A stretch of 64,000 bases of DNA from Candidatus Moranbacteria bacterium UBA4824 (GCA_002400405.1 DHFM01000046.1:1-64000); one strand, 5' to 3'; shown: positions 42,536 to 50,996, numbered from the stretch's first letter. The notes: generated by a model not told the origin, from the letters alone. Program-made: numbers and translations.

Positions 42536-45091
42536 TTAAGAATTTATTTTCACTGAAACGCTATCGGAATCACTATCTCCATTTTTATCTTTGACGGTGG
42601 CTTCGATTGAAAGAGTGGTGTTTTTCTTGGAATCAGAAACGGAATAAACAAAACTAAAAGAAGATTCGGAAGATGATTTAACCTCCTTTCCATCAACAGA
42701 CAAAGTTATCTTATCCACCCCAAATGGCGCGTCTGCCTTTATTTTTATAGTAAAAGAAGAAGCACTAGTGCTAGAAGGGGCGGAGATTTTTATGCTTGGG
42801 TCAAAATTATCAAAATCATCTGAGCGACATTCTTTTTCTGGAGTTGGCCGAGAAGAATAACCTTCTTTTTTGTCCAACCACTTCTCGATAGCTTTTTCCC
42901 AATTTTTAAATTGCGGGTCGTCTTCGGGTTTTTCTGGTTTATCTCCGCGGGGATCATCTTTTTGGACATAATATAAGATAGAATGTGCATCGGCAAATTT
43001 CTTTTTCTCTCTTTCAGATTCTGGGCAATTATCATTAGCTAGGCAATAATCATCCGAGTCGGGAATTTTGCAAACGCGGATTTCTTTTTTATCATCAAGT
43101 TTTCCATCCAACACATCCTTGCCAGTTTCCTCCTCGTCTTTTTTGTATTCTGGAAATTTTTCAATATCATAATTAACTAAAGATTTTTCTATAAATTCAC
43201 GCCAAATCGGCGCAGCGACATAGGAACCATCTGCCCCTTCGGCCATTATAGAATTGTCATTGTTCCCTGCCCAAACACCCGCGACTAAAGATGGAGTATA
43301 CCCCATTGTCCAACCATCGCGCCATTCATTGGTGGTGCCAGTTTTAGCCGCTACAGGACGGTTGTCAAATTTAAGTGGATTGTTTTCTCCAAATACGGGA
43401 GCACGAAGTTCATTGGTGGATAGAACGTAGTCTATCATGGCAATGTGTTTTTCTTCAATTACTCTTTGTCCGTCGCTCGGTTTATATTCTTCTAAGATTT
43501 CACCTGATCCACTTTCAACTTTTAAAACAGAAACAGTAGAGTGATGAATTCCACCTGTGGCAAAAGTAGAAAAAGCATTAACATGATCAAGTAATTTTAC
43601 TTCGCCTCCACCTAAAACCAAAGATAATCCATAATCAGCAGTTTTATTGAGGGTTGTGATGCCCATCTTGTGAGCAGTGTCAATTGAATTTTGTACTCCG
43701 GCGAGGTAGAGCGTTTTCACTGCAGGAACATTCAGCGACATTGCCAGTGCATCTTTCATTTTCAAAAGACCCTGGTTCTTTCCGTCATAATTTTTTGGAT
43801 TATAGTCTTTTCCATCATCAGTGGAAAAATTAGTGTCCACATCCCAAAGGTTGGTTTCTGGAGTGTAGCCTTTTTCAAAAGCGGTGAGATACACATAAGG
43901 TTTAAAAGATGATCCTGGTTGACGAAGGGCAGTAGCCACATTGAAGTTGCCTTCAAATGTGCAATTTTTTCCAGACACACAACCAGTAGGAACGGCTTTG
44001 CCAAAATAATCCTTTGAACCTACCATGGCTAAAATTTGGCCTGTTTTTGGATCCATTGCCACGAGCGCTTGATTATTAGCCTTGTAAGTAGTGGCATTTT
44101 TTTCGCTGTGATTTCGAATAGCTTCCTCGGCAATTTTTTGTTTATCCCAGTCAAGCGTGGTATAAACTTTTAGCCCGCCTTGTTCAACCGCTTCAGCTCC
44201 ATATTTTTTTTCCAAAGATTCCTTGATATACATCACAAAATGGGGAGCGCTAATGTTATCGGAAAAGGTTTTTATCTTGGAAAAAATATCTACTGCTTTT
44301 GCTGTTTCGGCTTGTTCCTCTGTAATGTAGCCTAAGCGAGCCATTTGACTCAGGGCATATTCTTGACGAGCCTTGAGATTTTCGGTGTGCGTTCCATAGG
44401 GTGAATAGCGAGAAGGGGCTTGAGGTAGCGAGGCTAAAATAGCGGATTCGTCTAGTGTGAGCTCACTGGCATGTTTGCCAAAAAAAGTTTGGGCGGCCGC
44501 TTCAATTCCATAAGCATTGGATCCATAGGGAATTTCATTAAGATACATTGCTAAAATTTCATCCTTAGAAAATTTCTGTTCCAATTCGATGGCCAAAATA
44601 ACCTCCTTTATTTTCCTTGTGAAAGTTTTTTCTGAGGTCAAAAGTGATTGCTTGATAAGTTGCTGGGTGATAGTTGAGCCACCCTGAGAGGCACCTAATT
44701 TGAAAACATCCTTAAGAGCAGCCCGTAAAATACTTTTTGGCTGAATGCCGATATGATCATAGAAGCTTTGATCTTCCAATGCGATAGTGGCGTAGCGCAA
44801 ACTTTCTGGCATTTGGGAAAAGGGGATTTCCGTTCTTTTTTCTTCTCCGTGAACTTCATAAAGGATATGATTTCCGGTGCGGTCATAAATTTTGGTCGAT
44901 TGAATAACCACGCGATTTTTCAGATTTCCAGGACTTGGAAGATCCTTGGCAAACCAAGCAAAAACCGCGATAACAAAAAGTAAAATAGCGCCAAAAAAAA
45001 TCAAAGCTGATTTTTGTAGGAGCTTCCAATTAATCTTAAAACGTTTTTTGCCAGATGACCCGGTAGAATTTTTAGGGTTGAAAATATACAT
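42536..45091 (-). CDS. Class A penicillin-binding protein (PBP1A family)
   Basis: Bifunctional peptidoglycan polymerase. Of 851 residues, about 28-50 form the TM anchor. The GT51 transglycosylase follows with EDQSFYDHIGIQ near 107 and GGSTITQQLIKQ near 137. The transpeptidase has the Ser motif PGSSFKPY near 390 and KTGT near 580. A linker rich in Glu, Asp and Lys (about 650-755) contains four Cys. The C-terminal domain (about 765-851) has an Ig-like beta fold (ISAPSSTSASSFTIKIKADA). It has its own promoter and lies downstream of the amide-ligase genes, which may feed the same envelope. Confidence 0.94.
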   Translation of the reverse strand: MYIFNPKNSTGSSGKKRFKINWKLLQKSALIFFGAILLFVIAVFAWFAKDLPSPGNLKNRVVIQSTKIYDRTGNHILYEVHGEEKRTEIPFSQMPESLRYATIALEDQSFYDHIGIQPKSILRAALKDVFKLGASQGGSTITQQLIKQSLLTSEKTFTRKIKEVILAIELEQKFSKDEILAMYLNEIPYGSNAYGIEAAAQTFFGKHASELTLDESAILASLPQAPSRYSPYGTHTENLKARQEYALSQMARLGYITEEQAETAKAVDIFSKIKTFSDNISAPHFVMYIKESLEKKYGAEAVEQGGLKVYTTLDWDKQKIAEEAIRNHSEKNATTYKANNQALVAMDPKTGQILAMVGSKDYFGKAVPTGCVSGKNCTFEGNFNVATALRQPGSSFKPYVYLTAFEKGYTPETNLWDVDTNFSTDDGKDYNPKNYDGKNQGLLKMKDALAMSLNVPAVKTLYLAGVQNSIDTAHKMGITTLNKTADYGLSLVLGGGEVKLLDHVNAFSTFATGGIHHSTVSVLKVESGSGEILEEYKPSDGQRVIEEKHIAMIDYVLSTNELRAPVFGENNPLKFDNRPVAAKTGTTNEWRDGWTMGYTPSLVAGVWAGNNDNSIMAEGADGSYVAAPIWREFIEKSLVNYDIEKFPEYKKDEEETGKDVLDGKLDDKKEIRVCKIPDSDDYCLANDNCPESEREKKKFADAHSILYYVQKDDPRGDKPEKPEDDPQFKNWEKAIEKWLDKKEGYSSRPTPEKECRSDDFDNFDPSIKISAPSSTSASSFTIKIKADAPFGVDKITLSVDGKEVKSSSESSFSFVYSVSDSKKNTTLSIEATVKDKNGDSDSDSVSVKINS

Positions 45092-45130
45092 ACAATTTAT
45101 TTAGCTTATTTATAAAGCATCTTATATTCT

Positions 45131-45159
45131 ATTATAAAAGAGAAAAGATATCAAGGCAA
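45131..45159 (-). promoter_or_regulatory. Promoter of the PBP gene
   Basis: On the minus strand TTGCCT (45159-45154), 17 bp, TATAAT (45136-45131). The start codon follows 40 bp later. This separates PBP expression from the upstream amide-ligase operon. Confidence 0.6.
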
Positions 45160-45165
45160 AAAAAA

Positions 45166-46437
45166 TTATTTCACGAAAGATGCTTTAAAATATTTCTTAA
45201 TATAACTAATTGTTTTTTTGTGATCGTCTCCACAAATAATAATAACAGTATCTCCTGGATTAGCAATTTCAGCAGCTTTTTTGATAGCATTTTCTTCTAT
45301 GATAATCCGAACAGCATTTTTTTTGCTTTGCTTTGATAAAATTCCTTGTAAAAATAATTTTGAAACATCACCCTTTTCTCTTGTTGGCGTAAGACCAGTA
45401 GAGACATATCTCTTTTTAGAAATTCCATCAATTTTATCATAAACAATAAAAGAATCAAAACTATCAGCTATAAATTGACCAGTTTCTACTATCATTTTAT
45501 CTGTTCGATCAGGTGCTAGACGTACTACTCCAATAGTTTTACCGTTGCTATTTTTTTTTACTAGGGTAGCTACTTCATTTAGGGAATATTTTTCATGAGC
45601 ATAGTCAACCATAATCTTTACACCTTGTTTATTTTCCAGAAGAGTTAACCTCCCACCATGTTTTGCAGGTTTATAATTTTTAAGCACAGTAATACATTTC
45701 TTGGTCTTAGGTAAATTTCCTTCATTAAAAGAATAAAGCCCTCCCAAGATTAACATCAAATTATAAATAGAAGGATTGAAATTTCCCTTAAATGTCCAAT
45801 CTATATCATGAATGTCTAGTAAATTGATAGTTTTATTTTTTGATTTCAAGATTAAATAGTTATCTTTTTTTGTAATGACAATTCCATTATTATCTAAGTG
45901 TTTTTTTGTATTGAAAAAATTTAGATTATAGCCTACAGGCACAAGGGTTACTTTTCTTTTAGTTGAGATGCAATTTAATTGAGAGCAAACTAGCTTATCG
46001 TCTGCATTAAATACAGCATAGCCATTTTCTCCGCCTATAGCAGAAAAAATAAAATTTTTTGCCTTAGCTATATCTTTTCTTGTTTTTAATCTTTTGGATG
46101 CACCTAAGTGATCCTCAAAAACATTTGAAAAAATACCTATATTGTGTTTTCGATATCCCAGTCCTCCTTTGCCACTACTACCAATAGCTGTTTCTAGGAT
46201 TGCTGTGTAATTGGGGCAATATTTTTTCATGGCCAGGAGATATTTTCCTGGACACACTGTCGGAACTAGTCCAAAAAGTTGTTTACTTTCTAAAAGAGTG
46301 CTTTTTTGTTTTTCATTTACATAATGTCCATCAGTATCAACGCGGAGTGTATTTTCTCCATAATTTTTTAATGTATAACTTATAGCTCTGGTTATGGTTG
46401 TTTTTCCTTTAGTTCCAGTTATCGATATGATTTTCAT
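45166..46437 (-). CDS. Mur ligase family protein, cyanophycin-synthetase C-half-like
   Basis: ATP-dependent amide ligase of the Mur fold. Of 423 residues, the P-loop GTKGKTT lies at 7-13, the central domain runs to about 260, and the C-terminal domain holds GGRLTLLENKQGVKIMVDYAHE (about 262-283) and VRLAPDRTDKMI (about 302-313). Those latter motifs correspond to the (G)RFN..VLVDYAHN and DRRD patterns of the CphA Mur half rather than to MurC-F. In CphA this half adds the side-chain amino acid. The gene follows its ATP-grasp partner by 4 bases. Substrate unknown. Confidence 0.82.
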   Translation of the reverse strand: MKIISITGTKGKTTITRAISYTLKNYGENTLRVDTDGHYVNEKQKSTLLESKQLFGLVPTVCPGKYLLAMKKYCPNYTAILETAIGSSGKGGLGYRKHNIGIFSNVFEDHLGASKRLKTRKDIAKAKNFIFSAIGGENGYAVFNADDKLVCSQLNCISTKRKVTLVPVGYNLNFFNTKKHLDNNGIVITKKDNYLILKSKNKTINLLDIHDIDWTFKGNFNPSIYNLMLILGGLYSFNEGNLPKTKKCITVLKNYKPAKHGGRLTLLENKQGVKIMVDYAHEKYSLNEVATLVKKNSNGKTIGVVRLAPDRTDKMIVETGQFIADSFDSFIVYDKIDGISKKRYVSTGLTPTREKGDVSKLFLQGILSKQSKKNAVRIIIEENAIKKAAEIANPGDTVIIICGDDHKKTISYIKKYFKASFVK

Positions 46438-46441
46438 TAGA

Positions 46442-47398
46442 TTAATTTTCTTGATTAAGCTTTAAAATGAATTCAAGAATATCCTTAACTACATTTCTTG
46501 TTTTCCCATGAGTTGGATTGTAATGAATATACAGATCTGGTTTTCCATTTATTTCTAAAATATTAAATTTTTGCTTGGAAGGATCTTTGCTTATATCTTC
46601 ACAGATAATATCAATTCCAGCTAGTAATTTACCAGTAGCTTTAGCAGCTCTTTCGCAAACTTTTTTAAGGGTAGGATTTATCAAGTCAGTCACATCTTTT
46701 GTTTCTCCTCCTTCAGCTAAGCAAGAATTTTTCTTTATAAATATTTCTTGATCTTTTTTAAGTATAGTGTTGAGCTTAACATTTTGTTCTTCTAGGATTT
46801 TCTTAAGATATTTATTGAATATCGTTTTTTGTTTTTTGTTTAATTGTTTTTTTTCTATTAATTTTTTAACAGTGCTTTTCCCATCACCAAAAATTCTAGG
46901 AGGAATCATTTCAAGAACGCCGATAGCTTCTTTTGCTAAAATTAAAACACGATATTCTTTTCCAAATACCATTTCTTGAGCAATAAGAAAAGGGAAATTT
47001 TTAATTTCTTGGGTAAGGAGTTTTTTAGCCTCAGATAATGTTTCTATATTAGTGAAAACGCCTTTGCTATTAGATCCATTAGCATCTTTTAATACAATCG
47101 GGTAAGTAAGAGAGGCTAATTTTTTTGCTGAATCGTTTGTATTCAGGGTTTTTTTGTAAAAACAAACAGTTTTAGGTGTTGGAATATTATTTTCTTTTAG
47201 CGCTACGTAAGTAAGATCCTTATATGCCGTAAGAGCTTTTCCAGAAAGAAAATCACTAGCGATTTGAAATTTTCTAGAAACAAAAATTTTCTCCCCCTTT
47301 AAATTAATAAGAAAGCACCCTCTTTCTGGGACTATTTTATCAATAGTTCCTCCCATTTCTTCAACAACGCGCTTTATTAGTGGTGGATTTTTTATCAT
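46442..47398 (-). CDS. ATP-grasp ligase, cyanophycin-synthetase ATP-grasp-like
   Basis: Carboxylate-amine ligase forming an amide bond via acyl phosphate. Of 318 residues, a short N-terminal part precedes an ATP-grasp fold: YPIVLKDANGSNSKGVF (about 97-113), YRVLILAKEAIGVLEMIPPRIFGDG (about 148-172), AEGGETKDVTD (about 225-235), AGIDIICEDI (about 262-271) and the Mg-binding ILEINGKPDLYIHYNP (about 282-297). The latter three match CphA. The CphA N-terminal domain is missing. It lies 4 bases before the Mur-like gene and 4 after the RimK-like gene, so the three are one operon. Confidence 0.84.
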   Translation of the reverse strand: MIKNPPLIKRVVEEMGGTIDKIVPERGCFLINLKGEKIFVSRKFQIASDFLSGKALTAYKDLTYVALKENNIPTPKTVCFYKKTLNTNDSAKKLASLTYPIVLKDANGSNSKGVFTNIETLSEAKKLLTQEIKNFPFLIAQEMVFGKEYRVLILAKEAIGVLEMIPPRIFGDGKSTVKKLIEKKQLNKKQKTIFNKYLKKILEEQNVKLNTILKKDQEIFIKKNSCLAEGGETKDVTDLINPTLKKVCERAAKATGKLLAGIDIICEDISKDPSKQKFNILEINGKPDLYIHYNPTHGKTRNVVKDILEFILKLNQEN

Positions 47399-47402
47399 AA
47401 TT

Positions 47403-48809
47403 TTATTTATTTACATCAATTAAAAATTTATTCAAATCTCTTCGCCCTATAAGTAATGGGTAAGACAATCCTTCTCGATTAGCGATGGAAAGTTTAGAAG
47501 ATATTTGTTGTTCATCGATTACGATAGGTAGTTTAATCTCGATTCGATAAGTTGCTCCATGGGAGGAAAAAGTTTTTGCTACGCCAACAATATCAGGATG
47601 TTTTTCTAATTCTTTCCATGTTTCATTTTGGCTCAATATTTTTATTTCTTCTTCAGTTAAAACTTTATCAAGGTGAAAATCTTCCCAAATTTTTACCGCC
47701 TCTCCGAAACCTAAATCTTTAGCAAGATTTTTATCAATTGCTGAGATGCCAGCTCCAGTATCTATGCGAGCTTCCACTTCAATTTCTTTTCCATCCTTTC
47801 CGATAAGTTTTACTTTTTCCACGGTGCCGATAACTTTACGCCCAGAAATTTCTTCCAGTTCTTCTTCGATTTCCCCACCGAAAAGGTCTTTGCCTACGCG
47901 GATACCTTTTTCTACGGTTTTGATTTTTATCCCAGCAGCTTTTTTGAGTCGTTCTTTGAGACCAGATAGATTAGCTACCTGGATAGAAAGGCCAGGGCGA
48001 GCGTTTAGTTCAATGATAGTTGGGCCGTTGATTTTATCAATGGCAATGTCTGCCCCTAAAAAGCCAAGGCCGGAAATTTCTTGGGCGCGTACAGCTAATT
48101 TTAAAACATCATTCCAATAGGGAAGCTTAATTCCGGAAAGCAGAAGACGAGTACCAGGAATATATTCAATTATTCTATTTTTCCCAAGAACTGCAGTGGT
48201 GGTTGTGCCCGTGGCAATGTCGATGCCTACGCCAATAGCGCCTTGTTGCAAATTGGCTTTGCCTTCTGATGATTTGGTTGGCAGGCGAAGCATGGCCATC
48301 AGCGGAACCTTATTGAAAACAATGACACGAATATCAGGAATACCTTTATATGAATAGGGTTTGAAAAGTTTCAAAAGTTGCAAACGCTCTTCAAAAAAAG
48401 CAATGTCGGGTGTGCCGGAAAGAGAAAAAGATCCATCTAGTATGTTTCGAATATGTGTTTTTAAATCTTCTGTAGAAATTAGAGATCGGTCAGCTTTTAT
48501 CCAAATATTATCGAAATTCTTTTTTTTACCATAAACTACCACAATACCTTCACCACCAAAACCACGATTAGGTTTCAGCGCAAAACCTTCCGGCAAGCTT
48601 TGCCAATCAAAATTTTCCAGTTCTTCCACGGTGCGAATTTTTGCAATCAGTTTTGGAACAGAGATATCATTTTTAGCGAGAATTTTTTTGCTCAGTAGTT
48701 TATTGTCAGCTAGTTTTTTAGCGCGCGATCGATTAAATGGCCGGATATAATCCAGATTCCGCGCATTCATCCCGAGTATTTGCCGGCTTAATTTAAAAAA
48801 TTCAAACAT
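47403..48809 (-). CDS. RimK-like glutamate ligase fused to retropepsin-like protease
   Basis: Of 468 residues, 1-310 match the alpha-L-glutamate ligase-like ATP-grasp family (ILGMNARNLDYIRPFNRSRA, PDIRVIVFNKVPLMAMLRLP, EGKANLQQGAIGVGIDIATG, IIELNARPGLSIQVANL). This family is known to sit with an aspartic protease and a 7TM protein. Here the protease is the C-terminal domain: about 325-468 carry EARIDTGAGISAID (active DTGA) and a last YPLLIGRRDLNKF, the RimB/DUF785 pattern. The fusion links bond making and cutting in one chain. It is the second gene of the operon, with only repeat element B between it and the 7TM gene. Confidence 0.88.
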   Translation of the reverse strand: MFEFFKLSRQILGMNARNLDYIRPFNRSRAKKLADNKLLSKKILAKNDISVPKLIAKIRTVEELENFDWQSLPEGFALKPNRGFGGEGIVVVYGKKKNFDNIWIKADRSLISTEDLKTHIRNILDGSFSLSGTPDIAFFEERLQLLKLFKPYSYKGIPDIRVIVFNKVPLMAMLRLPTKSSEGKANLQQGAIGVGIDIATGTTTTAVLGKNRIIEYIPGTRLLLSGIKLPYWNDVLKLAVRAQEISGLGFLGADIAIDKINGPTIIELNARPGLSIQVANLSGLKERLKKAAGIKIKTVEKGIRVGKDLFGGEIEEELEEISGRKVIGTVEKVKLIGKDGKEIEVEARIDTGAGISAIDKNLAKDLGFGEAVKIWEDFHLDKVLTEEEIKILSQNETWKELEKHPDIVGVAKTFSSHGATYRIEIKLPIVIDEQQISSKLSIANREGLSYPLLIGRRDLNKFLIDVNK

Positions 48810-48830
48810 AATGTTTTTTACTCATTAATC

Positions 48831-48910
48831 GTTCGTAAAGCCACGCTACCCGCCTCGCGTCGACAAGTGGTCTCCACGAGTCGAGGCGGGCGAATGTGGC
48901 ACATGCGAAT
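48831..48910. repeat. Palindromic element B, copy 3
   Basis: Outer stem is GCCAC/GTGGC here (GCGCA/TGCGC in copy 1) and the inner hairpin GTGG-TCT-CCAC (GCGG-TTT-CCGC in copy 1). Both arms changed together, while the CCGCCTCG/CGAGGCGG core is kept. Confidence 0.88.
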
Positions 48911-48918
48911 TAATTTAA

Positions 48919-49569
48919 TTATAAGTTTTTCATTATCTTGCGAAAACGAAAGTATTCGCTAACGCGTAGCCCTGTCCATTTGCCAAGCATTACATTAATT
49001 GGAATGGTAAGAAATACTATCCAAGGATAAAGAGCTAAAAAGTGAATGAGGGTGCTGGAGCTGGCGATAAAAAAACCTAAAATAGAAATGATTAAAGTTT
49101 CAATGGCTAAAATTATTGCAGCTTTGTCTCCTTTTTCAATTTGCACGGTCACAAATTTTTCCACCAAGGTAATCATAATTAGAATTGGAAAAATTGATAC
49201 CGATGCCAAGCCCGTTCTTTTGAATTCTCCACCAATAACTAGGATTCCCAAAATTAACATTGCCACCGCAGTGAGCATGATGGCCACGCGCGGAAGATAG
49301 AGCAAGCGAAAAGGTTTAAGAACAAAACGCATCAGCATGCCAGAAAAGATAACGGTGACAAAAATTGCAATGCCGTATTTGAGTCCATTAGTGGCAAGAA
49401 AAGCAAAAGTCACGATCAGCGGAGCATAAATTCCAAAAGCTTTGATTCCGACTACTTGGCGCAAAAATGCGATGAAAGTAGCAATTATCGGAAGCATAAG
49501 AATCAAAATAACTGTGGCAAAAGGTACGCCTTGGCCGAGAAAGAAATCAATTATTGGACTAGTGTTCAT
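48919..49569 (-). CDS. 7TM protein of the RimK/retropepsin system
   Basis: A 216-residue membrane protein with about seven helices: about 15-37, 40-62, 65-82, 90-112, 120-135, 150-172 and 175-195. Sequences such as GIKAFGIYAPLIVTFAFLAT, FRLLYLPRVAIMLTAVAM and KRTGLASVSIFPILIMITLVEKFV match the 7TM domain that accompanies alpha-L-glutamate ligase-like proteins. In those relatives the domain is usually joined to an inactive transglutaminase, which is absent here. It probably anchors the ligase/protease at the membrane. It is the first gene of the operon. Confidence 0.8.
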   Translation of the reverse strand: MNTSPIIDFFLGQGVPFATVILILMLPIIATFIAFLRQVVGIKAFGIYAPLIVTFAFLATNGLKYGIAIFVTVIFSGMLMRFVLKPFRLLYLPRVAIMLTAVAMLILGILVIGGEFKRTGLASVSIFPILIMITLVEKFVTVQIEKGDKAAIILAIETLIISILGFFIASSSTLIHFLALYPWIVFLTIPINVMLGKWTGLRVSEYFRFRKIMKNL

Positions 49570-49579
49570 AATTATACCG

Positions 49580-49676
49580 ATTCGAATCTTCGAATGTATG
49601 CGAATTCTCGAATCTACGAATTTTTATTTAGCTTATTCGTAGATTCGAATGCATTTGTAGATTCGAATCGCGGTTA
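49580..49676. repeat. tacgaat/attcgaat repeat cluster at the ruvC 3' end
   Basis: Many GATTCGAAT, TTCGAATCT and CTACGAAT words in both orientations, including TTCGTAGATTCGAATGCATT. They extend into the ruvC 3' end and supply its last residues. Confidence 0.7.
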
Positions 49677-50188
49677 AGGTTATTAATTTTTCTACTATTA
49701 ATGTGGCAAAGCGCAATTGCAATCGCATCGGCTGTGTCATCCGGTTTTGGTAAATTTGCTAAATTCAAAATATTCTTAGTCATCAACTGCACTTGCTTTT
49801 TTTCCGCTCGGCCGTAGCCCGTTAGAGCTTGTTTGACTTGGAGTGGAGTGTAGCTAGCTACTCTAACATTATTTTGGCATAAAGTCAAGAGAATTGCCCC
49901 CCTGGCTTGGGCGACGGTGATAACCGTTTTTTGATTTTTAAAGAAGAAGATTTCTTCTACGCCTGCTTCTTGGGGTTGATATTTTTCAATTATATCTTTC
50001 AAATCACGAGATATTTCAAAAATTCTATCCTCGTCAGATTTTTCAGGAGAAGTGGCGATGTGGCCATATGCCAAAGGTTTCATTTCCCCATCTTTTTCTT
50101 CTAATATAGCCCAGCCAGTTGTAGCCGTCCCAGGATCAATTCCAAGTACTCGCAAAGTTTTTTTTGAAGTTTCAGCTTTCTTTTTCAT
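49628..50188 (-). CDS. ruvC: Crossover junction endodeoxyribonuclease RuvC
   Basis: Resolves Holliday junctions with RuvAB. The 186 residues carry the catalytic acids in GIDPGTATTG (D18), GVEEIFFF (about 76) and PDDTADAIAIALCH (about 150-163). Expected length is about 160-175. The extra tail (NRDSNLQMHSNLRIS) is encoded by dispersed TACGAAT/ATTCGAAT repeats, so the original stop was lost into repeat DNA. ruvB lies 9 kb away at 58980. A second, truncated copy of its 5' end is at 51980-52130. Confidence 0.95.
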   Translation of the reverse strand: MKKKAETSKKTLRVLGIDPGTATTGWAILEEKDGEMKPLAYGHIATSPEKSDEDRIFEISRDLKDIIEKYQPQEAGVEEIFFFKNQKTVITVAQARGAILLTLCQNNVRVASYTPLQVKQALTGYGRAEKKQVQLMTKNILNLANLPKPDDTADAIAIALCHINSRKINNLNRDSNLQMHSNLRIS

Positions 50189-50194
50189 ATCTAT

Positions 50195-50223
50195 ATTATA
50201 GCTTAAAAGGAAATTTTTTTGAA
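50195..50223 (-). promoter_or_regulatory. ruvC promoter
   Basis: On the minus strand TTCAAA (50223-50218), 17 bp, TATAAT (50200-50195), ending 6 bases before the ATG, so the leader is nearly absent. The same promoter is duplicated upstream of the ruvC fragment near 52085-52115. Confidence 0.75.
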
Positions 50224-50327
50224 GGGCTTGGATTTTTTTCGTCTGCTATGGACAAAATTCTACGAATATGATTAGATGTAGTATTCAGTAGTGATAGAAT
50301 TTTTCACAACCAATAAGGAGGTGCACA

Positions 50328-50816
50328 TTGAAAAGAGGAATAGTGCCGTTTGCATTTGGAGTTCCATGGATGATTTTGTCGAATCATCGAATCGCCCTTA
50401 TAGCCTCAAAAAAAGCTCACAAACTTGGGGCGCCGGTATATACTCAGCTTGATATTCGAATTGAGGCGGGTATCGAAGTTGAGTTTACCGAGGAACAGCC
50501 TGGCAATCCGCCACCAACTTTACGATTTGCAAGAGGAGCGGTGCAGTGGGCTCTGCGCAAAAACCTCACAGATTTGTGGATTGTCGCCGCAAAACCTCAC
50601 CTATGGCGTTGTGTTCGAGACCTTACTTGCGCTATTCAGGAGGAGAAAGCGCAAATTAAAATTCATGTCTGTGAAGAAATAAATCAATATCCTGAAGATG
50701 AGTGGTTTTGTGCCGACTCGATGCAGGAGTGGACACAATCGCGGAAGAATTGGCAAAGCAGGGAGCGAATCATAAAGATCATCCCGTTCTTTATTTACAA
50801 ACTCATTGCAAGCTGA
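50328..50816 (+). CDS. Hypothetical protein with strong RBS and TTG start
   Basis: The start is TTG at 50328, fixed by a near-perfect Shine-Dalgarno AAGGAGGTG at 50315-50323, which is rare in this window. The 162 residues have no signal peptide. GNPPPTLRFARGAVQWALRK followed by DLWIVAAKPHLWRCVRDL faintly recalls DUF218/YdcF proteins, but I would not name it. The gene is visibly more G+C-rich than its neighbours and has its own terminator. This suggests recent import as a cassette into the region after ruvC. Confidence 0.65.
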   Translation: MKRGIVPFAFGVPWMILSNHRIALIASKKAHKLGAPVYTQLDIRIEAGIEVEFTEEQPGNPPPTLRFARGAVQWALRKNLTDLWIVAAKPHLWRCVRDLTCAIQEEKAQIKIHVCEEINQYPEDEWFCADSMQEWTQSRKNWQSRERIIKIIPFFIYKLIAS

Positions 50817-50821
50817 ACAGC

Positions 50822-50868
50822 AGAAGCCCCTTATGGAAAATTAATTCCATCGGGGGCTTCTTTATTTC
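50822..50868 (+). terminator. Terminator of the TTG-start gene
   Basis: AGAAGCCCC pairs with GGGGCTTCT and the inner ATGGAA with TTCCAT; TTTATTT follows. Confidence 0.88.
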
Positions 50869-50937
50869 CAAGAAATTCTCCATTAATTAAGTATTTTGAA
50901 TTTATTATGCTGTATATATAAGTGCAGTAAAAATCAA

Positions 50938-50996
50938 AATCACAAAACAATCTCATATCTCGTCGCTTTGTCTTAGCTGATTTTTTATATCACATT
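50938..50996. repeat. Degenerate copy of the sequence downstream of fic
   Basis: AATCACAAAACAATCTCATA..CTCGTCGCTTTGTCTTAGCTGATTTTT closely matches 52604-52660 over about 50 bases. No gene is seen in 50869-51038; just before this copy TGCTGTATATATAAGTGCAG weakly recalls the AbiE operator at 53831. Confidence 0.6.

Noticed and set aside
50906..50932. Apparent remnant of the AbiE operator
   Set aside because: Similarity to 53831-53852 is short and in A+T-rich sequence; it could be chance.
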